Source: Chlorobiales bacterium (GTDB lineage Bacteria; Bacteroidota; Chlorobiia; Chlorobiales; Chlorobiaceae). From it: 18,225 nucleotides of DNA. The stretch lies in the NCBI GenBank assembly GCA_022360415.1, contig JAKSDB010000371.1:1-18225 (forward strand). Direction: 5' to 3'. The position numbers and the translations under genes were made by a program. Positions 14,027 through 18,225 of this stretch are shown piece after piece (position 1 is the stretch's first letter; each line of letters starts with the position of its first letter). The notes under the pieces are model-generated. The model saw nothing but the letters and a program-made list of their open reading frames with translations. It was not told the DNA's origin and ran no database searches.

Positions 14027-14390
14027 TCAACTGGACGCAATGCATCCAGGTTCGTAGGTCAGGTTTGCCGGACCTATTTTCGCGGCTGCTCTGGTAATGG
14101 GCATCTCTATTAATCGTCATGAGCGTTTCAAGTGCAAGGCGAACGGAGCCAGAGAAACCGGAGTGTACATAGAGTACATGAGGATTTCGAGCACCGCTCA
14201 ACGAAGCAATTGAAGCGCGGAATAAATTAATAGAGGTGCCCTAATGCCTATCGCGTGGATAACCGTCGCATGCATGGTATTGGTCAGGAAACCAAACACG
14301 TGCTCTCCTCTGGCTCGATGCTTTGCTTTCCGTTTTTTTGAGGCTTTTTGAGATTTCGTCAGCTTTCTGGTTCAGGTGCTTTTTTCATAC
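14027..14390 (-). pseudogene. IS5-family transposase C-terminal remnant, split by a MITE
   Basis: On the minus strand, KHRARGEHVFGFLTNTMHAT then VIHAIGI leads up to the MITE at 14241. Removing the MITE and one copy of its TAAT duplication restores IGITRAAAKIGPANLTY, matching the IS5-family C-terminus (RARVEHVFGFxxNSM, IGxARAxxKIGxxNLxYNLxR), before a TGA at 14027-14029. A frame change in an A-rich run and an in-frame stop upstream show the gene was already decaying. The catalytic Glu region of the DDE core is in the EHVFG area, but the rest of the core is absent. The upstream limit is approximate. Confidence 0.78.
14099..14241. mobile_element. 143-bp MITE with 16-bp terminal inverted repeats and TAAT target duplication
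   Basis: The element starts GGGCATCTCTATTAAT (14099-14114) and ends ATTAATAGAGGTGCCC (14226-14241); these are inverted repeats with one mismatch. It is flanked by TAAT at 14095-14098 and again at 14242-14245, a 4-base target duplication. The interior is non-coding and imperfectly palindromic around TGTAC-ATAGA-GTACA near its middle, so it could fold into one long hairpin. Its insertion point is inside the IS5 transposase remnant, whose frame is restored by removing it. The GGGCACCTC-type ends resemble the IS5-like right end at 9657-9666, which suggests mobilisation by such an element (inference). Confidence 0.88.
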
Positions 14391-14414
14391 ACTGTACTCT
14401 GTAATACCGCACCA

Positions 14415-14540
14415 ATGGATGCTTTCTTCTTGGCCGATGCAAGCACTTTCAACAAAGATACAAGAACAATTAACTGGCGCTTTACTACTGACGATGCCAG
14501 AATAAAACTGAAACGTCTTTATCCGTCAAATGTTGCCTGA
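14415..14540 (+). pseudogene. IS630-family transposase C-terminal remnant
   Basis: The plus-strand frame ending at TGA 14538-14540 reads TINWRFTTDDARIKLKRLYP and a short tail. This is the characteristic C-terminal ending of IS630/Tc1-type transposases (VNWxFTTxDARIKLxxLYP). Only about 25-40 codons remain, the catalytic core is absent, and the upstream junction with the IS5 remnant lies near 14390-14415. Confidence 0.7.
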
Positions 14541-14600
14541 CATGACACCGGTGGATATAAGCCCTTATTTTACTCTTGTATAGATTAAAAAAGTGTAGAA

Positions 14601-15764
14601 ATGATTATCGGTGTTGATGCATCAAACATACGTGGTGGGGGCGGGTTTACTCATTTGTTCGAGCTTTTGCGGGTTGTCGAGCCTGAGGAATATAATATAG
14701 CCAGAGTAATAGTCTGGGGCGGCAAGAAGACGCTTGCCGCACTGGAGGATTATCCCTGGCTGGAGAAGGTCAGTCCCCCTATTTTCGATAAAGGCTTGCT
14801 GGAACGTGCTTATTGGCAACGATTCAAGCTTTCAGGAGTAGCAAAAGCTTTGGGGTGTGATGTGCTCTTTGTTCCTGGAGGTACTTATGCCGGTTCATTT
14901 CGACCTTTTGTTACAATGAACCAGAACCTGTTGCCGTTTGAGTGGGGGGAAATGCAGCGTTATGGCTGGTCATTGACTACCTTGAGGTTGCTACTTTTGC
15001 GCTGGACACAATCCAGTAGCTTCCGACGTGCTGATGGGGTGATTTTTCTCACGGGGCATGCAAAGAATAGCGTTATCAAGGTGACAGGGCAGTTGAATGG
15101 TCTAACTCAAATAATCCCACATGGTCTCAACCCACGTTTCATGAGAGAACCCGGTGCACAATGGCCAAATAGTAATTACAGCGAAGTCAGGCCCTGTCGC
15201 CTTCTGTATGTATCGATCATCGACCAATACAAGCACCAATGGAATGTGGTGGAAGCTGTGGAAATACTCCGAAACGAAAGTTTTCCACTTACCCTTGATC
15301 TGATTGGTCCTGCTTATCCGCCGGCTTTGATGCGTTTGAATGAAGCCATCGCTCGGCTGGATCCTGAAAGAAGCTGGGTTCATTATCATGGTGCGATTCC
15401 TTTTAATGAACTCCATCTACAATATGAGAGGGCAGACATAGGGGTTTTTGCCTCTACTTGTGAAACATTCGGCATTATTTTGCTAGAGACGATGGCGGCA
15501 GGATTGCCGATTGCCTGTTCCGATCGCGGTGCAATGCAAGAAATCTTAGGAGAAGCTGGGGTCTATTTTGATCCAGAAAATCCATATGATATTGCAGATG
15601 CGTTACGCCAATTAATTAAATCTTCTGAACTACGTGAGCAGAAGGCTCATGCAGCTTTTAAGCGAGCAAAGGAATTCTCCTGGGAGCGTTGCGCTGATGA
15701 AACGCTCTGTTTTCTTGGAAAAGTCGTCGCCGAGAACCACTGTAATAATGAACCAATGAGCTAA
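14601..15764 (+). CDS. GT4-family glycosyltransferase
   Basis: A 387-residue GT-B retaining glycosyltransferase (glycosyl transferases group 1). The N-terminal domain opens MIIGVDASNIRGGGGFTHL, with a glycine-rich loop typical of the acceptor domain. The C-terminal nucleotide-sugar domain has IIPHGLNPRF (171-180), RLLYVSIIDQYKHQ (200-213), LDLIGPAYP (232-240), and the EX7E motif between E288 and E296 in STCETFGIILLE, followed by AAGLPIACSDRGAMQEILG. It would add a sugar to the lipid-linked repeat in the cytoplasm; the donor is not predictable. The ATG at 14601 has only a weak Shine-Dalgarno. Its stop shares one base with the start of the amidotransferase gene, so the two are translationally coupled. 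Confidence 0.88.
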   Translation: MIIGVDASNIRGGGGFTHLFELLRVVEPEEYNIARVIVWGGKKTLAALEDYPWLEKVSPPIFDKGLLERAYWQRFKLSGVAKALGCDVLFVPGGTYAGSFRPFVTMNQNLLPFEWGEMQRYGWSLTTLRLLLLRWTQSSSFRRADGVIFLTGHAKNSVIKVTGQLNGLTQIIPHGLNPRFMREPGAQWPNSNYSEVRPCRLLYVSIIDQYKHQWNVVEAVEILRNESFPLTLDLIGPAYPPALMRLNEAIARLDPERSWVHYHGAIPFNELHLQYERADIGVFASTCETFGIILLETMAAGLPIACSDRGAMQEILGEAGVYFDPENPYDIADALRQLIKSSELREQKAHAAFKRAKEFSWERCADETLCFLGKVVAENHCNNEPMS

Positions 15765-17662
15765 TGTGCGGCATTCTCGGTTACTCTGGCAGTTTTGATG
15801 CTGCAGGATTGAGTGCTGGCTTGGAAACAATCGCCCATCGTGGGCCAGATGATTCCGGAATGTATGCAGATGAGCAGGCTGGAGTTGGATTAGGGCATGT
15901 TCGTCTTTCCATTCTTGATGTTTCTTCACTTGGCCACCAGCCGATGCTTAGCTCAGATGGTAGGGTGGTGCTTGTGTTCAATGGTGAGATTTATAACTTC
16001 CGTGAACTTCGATCTGAGTTAGAGGCTCGAGGATACCGTTTTCGAGGGCATTCAGATACAGAGGTACTGCTCAATCTGTATTTGGAAGAGGGAGAAAATC
16101 TGATGGCTCGGCTCAACGGTATCTTTGGATTTGCAATTTGGGACAATAGAACTCGGTCTTTACTGATTGTACGGGATGGACTGGGAGTAAAGCCTCTGTA
16201 TTACTGCATTTCTCGGAAAGGATTTGCTTTTGCCAGTGAAATCAAAGGTTTGCTGCAGCTTGTGCCTGAAGAGCGGCAAATAGACTTGTCGGCTTTGCAC
16301 AGGTATATGAGTTTTCTGTGGTGTCCGGGCGAGGGTACCCCTTTCAAATCAGTTCGCAAGCTGTTGCCGGGCGAAGCCATGGTGGTGCGGAAGGGGCACA
16401 TTGAGCGACGCTGGTCTTGGTATCGGCTTCCTATTTTGTCGGGCTTCATAAGGTACTATGATGACAGTGCTTCACTAAAGGGCACGGTTCAGCACCTTCG
16501 GCAGGCGGTGCATCGTCAAATGGTTGCAGATGTACCGGTAGGCGCGTTTCTTTCCGGGGGGTTGGATTCGAGTGCCGTCGTTGCATTTGCTCGTGAACAG
16601 AATCCTGATATCCGTTGCTTTACCATTGAGGTTGCAGGTGGGCAGGAGGAAGGTACAACCGATGACCTACCATATGCAAGGCGGGTGGCGGAGCATCTTG
16701 GCGTAGAGTTGAATGTCGTGACCATCGATTCAGGCAGGATGGCAGATGGCTTGGAAAGGATGGTGTGGCAGCTCGATGAGCCTTTGGCTGACCCGGCACC
16801 GCTCAATGTGCTCTACATCAGTCAACTCGCGCAGGAAAACGGCATGAAGGTATTGCTCTCCGGTGCAGGTGGCGATGACCTTTTTACTGGCTATCGGCGG
16901 CATCACGCGTTGAATCTGGAAAGGTGGTGGAGTTGGTTGCCGAAAAGCATGCGGTTCGGCCTTGAAAAAGCAACGAAGCAGCTCGACCAGCGTCGTACAT
17001 GGACACGCCGTTTAACCAAATGGTTCAATGGAGCAACTCTGGATGTCGATGAGAGAATCGCGAACTATTTTCTATGGGCGTGTGAGTCGGATCTGCTGTC
17101 ACTTTATACATCGGATATACGTGCTCAGTTGAACGACGCCTGTGCTATTGACCACTTGCTTGAGTTCATGGCGTCTGCGCCAACAAACCTGTCGTCGTTA
17201 GAGCGGATGCTCCTGTTGGATCAACGTTTTTTCCTTGCGGACCATAACCTGATCTATACCGACAAGATGTCTATGGCAGCAGGGGTGGAGGTACGGGTGC
17301 CGTTCCTGGATTTGGAGCTGGTCGAGTTTGCCGCTCGCATACCGCCGCAGTTCAAACAGCGGGGCAGTGAAGGGAAATGGGTACTCAAGAAGGCGATGGA
17401 GCCGTATCTTCCCCGAGATGTGATTTACCGACCAAAAACGGGATTTGGAGCCCCTTTGCGTCGCTGGATGAGAAAGGAACTGCGTCCCTTGCTTCGAGAT
17501 ATGCTCTCCGCGGAAAGTCTCAACAAGCGTAGTATTTTCGATGCGGGTGCTGTCCAGAAACTTATGGAGAATAATGACAGCGGTAGAATCGATGCTTCAT
17601 ATATCCTATTGTCCATTCTCTGTACTGAAATTTGGTGCCGAAAGTTTATCGACATGAACTGA
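15764..17662 (+). CDS. asnB: Glutamine-dependent asparagine synthase-family amidotransferase
   Basis: A 632-residue class II amidotransferase/asparagine synthetase. Met1 is followed by the catalytic Cys2 (MCGILGYSG), then HRGPDDSG (25-32), VFNGEIYNFRELR (71-83) and RDGLGVKPLYY (137-147), completing the N-terminal glutaminase domain. The synthetase half has the ATP pyrophosphatase loop FLSGGLDSSAV (262-272), LSGAGGDDLFTGYRR, the late motif GVEVRVPFLDLELVEFA and PKTGFGAPLRRW. All key residues are present and the length is normal for AsnB. In polysaccharide loci such enzymes often amidate a sugar acid or another glycan component instead of making asparagine; the tight coupling to the upstream glycosyltransferase (shared base in TAATG) supports that reading here, but true asparagine synthesis remains possible. 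Confidence 0.9.
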   Translation: MCGILGYSGSFDAAGLSAGLETIAHRGPDDSGMYADEQAGVGLGHVRLSILDVSSLGHQPMLSSDGRVVLVFNGEIYNFRELRSELEARGYRFRGHSDTEVLLNLYLEEGENLMARLNGIFGFAIWDNRTRSLLIVRDGLGVKPLYYCISRKGFAFASEIKGLLQLVPEERQIDLSALHRYMSFLWCPGEGTPFKSVRKLLPGEAMVVRKGHIERRWSWYRLPILSGFIRYYDDSASLKGTVQHLRQAVHRQMVADVPVGAFLSGGLDSSAVVAFAREQNPDIRCFTIEVAGGQEEGTTDDLPYARRVAEHLGVELNVVTIDSGRMADGLERMVWQLDEPLADPAPLNVLYISQLAQENGMKVLLSGAGGDDLFTGYRRHHALNLERWWSWLPKSMRFGLEKATKQLDQRRTWTRRLTKWFNGATLDVDERIANYFLWACESDLLSLYTSDIRAQLNDACAIDHLLEFMASAPTNLSSLERMLLLDQRFFLADHNLIYTDKMSMAAGVEVRVPFLDLELVEFAARIPPQFKQRGSEGKWVLKKAMEPYLPRDVIYRPKTGFGAPLRRWMRKELRPLLRDMLSAESLNKRSIFDAGAVQKLMENNDSGRIDASYILLSILCTEIWCRKFIDMN

Positions 17663-17677
17663 AGGATTAGGGGAAAA

Positions 17678-18225
17678 GTGAAACAAATCATCCAGGATAT
17701 CAAAGACGGTCTGACCATTCTTGAGGAGGTGCCTGTTCCTCAAGTGAAGTCCGGCCATATTCTTGTCAGGACTTCTCGTTCGCTGGTTTCTCTTGGCACG
17801 GAGCGGATGCTGGTGGATTTCGGGAAAGCTAATTTCATCGACAAGGCGCGCCAGCAACCGGATAAGGTGAAACAGGTTCTTGACAAGGTGAGGACAGATG
17901 GAGTCAAGCCTACGTATGAATCTGTTATGAACAAGTTGGGCCAACCCTTGCCGCTTGGGTATTGCAATGCCGGTCAGGTTGTTGCTGTCGGGAAGGGTGT
18001 TACCGAGTTTCGGATTGGAGATCGGGTTGCGTCAAACGGACCCCATGCCGAGTTTGTGGTGGTTCCGGTGAATCTTGCTGTCAAGGTGCCACAAGGGGTT
18101 TCTGATGAAGAGGCGGCTTTTACCGTGATCGGCTCCATTGCCTTGCAGGGTATCAGGTTGCTGGGTCCCACATTCGGCGAGACTGTAGTTGTTGTCGGGC
18201 TTGGGTTGATAGGGTTGATTACGGC
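17678..18225 (+). CDS. N-terminal part of a zinc-type (MDR) dehydrogenase
   Basis: An open frame starts at GTG 17678 (AGGGG at 17669-17673 as Shine-Dalgarno), 15 bases after the amidotransferase, and leaves the window after about 182 codons. The visible part is the GroES-like domain of a medium-chain dehydrogenase: GHILVRTSRSLVSLGTERML, then LGYCNAGQVVAVGKGVTEFR and IGDRVASNGPHAEFVVVPVN, then the start of the Rossmann domain, EEAAFTVIGSIALQGIR and VVVVGLGLIGL. The usual catalytic-zinc Cys near the start is replaced by S-L-G-T-E, as in the bi-domain oxidoreductases (MDR plus Gfo/Idh/MocA) often found in capsule clusters beside AsnB-like and heparinase-like genes. Whether a second domain follows lies outside the window. 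Confidence 0.82.
   Translation, partial: MKQIIQDIKDGLTILEEVPVPQVKSGHILVRTSRSLVSLGTERMLVDFGKANFIDKARQQPDKVKQVLDKVRTDGVKPTYESVMNKLGQPLPLGYCNAGQVVAVGKGVTEFRIGDRVASNGPHAEFVVVPVNLAVKVPQGVSDEEAAFTVIGSIALQGIRLLGPTFGETVVVVGLGLIGLIT

Noticed and set aside
1..18225. CRISPR arrays, tRNA or rRNA genes, riboswitches
   Set aside because: No regularly spaced repeats, tRNA-like cloverleaf or rRNA-like conserved blocks were seen on either strand.

Overview
The window is a surface-polysaccharide (capsule or O-antigen type) biosynthesis locus from a Gram-negative bacterium. The style of the wecA-like gene, the short secreted protein and the insertion-sequence remnants suggest a green sulfur bacterium (Chlorobium/Prosthecochloris group). 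That placement is an impression from protein style, not a search result, and I hold it at roughly 0.5.

Layout. Positions 1-456 hold the 3' end of a beta-barrel-like outer membrane protein gene and a small secreted protein. Positions 676-1857 encode a WecA/MraY-type polyprenyl-phosphate sugar-1-phosphate transferase, the likely initiating enzyme. Positions 1909-2846 are a decay zone holding an internally deleted UDP-glucuronate decarboxylase scar, an IS4-type remnant and an IS3-family element with a gutted orfB. Positions 2846-8003 form a tight, comparatively GC-rich cassette: neuB, a GT2 glycosyltransferase carrying a degenerate NeuA-like domain, neuA, a D-2-hydroxyacid dehydrogenase and a zinc-ribbon methyltransferase. 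Positions 8070-8987 encode a sulfotransferase. Positions 8988-9666 are a second insertion-sequence graveyard (IS5, IS3 and an IS5 end). Positions 9772-13867 hold the export and polymerisation block: Wzx flippase, a GT52/GT38-like sialyltransferase and a Wzy polymerase, the last two strikingly AT-rich. Positions 13853-14540 are a third graveyard: an IS5 remnant with a 143-bp MITE inserted in it, and an IS630 tail. Positions 14601-18225 hold a GT4 glycosyltransferase, a glutamine-dependent asparagine synthase-like amidotransferase and the start of a zinc-type (MDR) dehydrogenase.

How the genes fit together. WecA would load the first sugar phosphate on the lipid carrier. NeuB and NeuA would make and CMP-activate a nonulosonic (sialic-like) acid. 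The GT2, GT4 and sialyltransferase-like enzymes would build the repeat unit. The methyltransferase, sulfotransferase, dehydrogenases and amidotransferase would decorate it. Wzx and Wzy would flip and polymerise it. No gene supplying the NeuB substrate (a UDP-GlcNAc 2-epimerase/hydrolase or similar) is in the window.

The most interesting points are the GT2/NeuA-like fusion beside an intact NeuA, the 2-hydroxyacid dehydrogenase overlapping neuA in an otherwise minimal nonulosonate cassette, a separate EDG/HP-motif sialyltransferase, a G10 tract inside the methyltransferase gene, a MITE with perfect target duplication in a dead transposase, and inverted IS5 right ends that bracket the wzx-sialyltransferase-wzy block. 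Base composition changes at the insertion-sequence scars, so the locus looks assembled from several sources.
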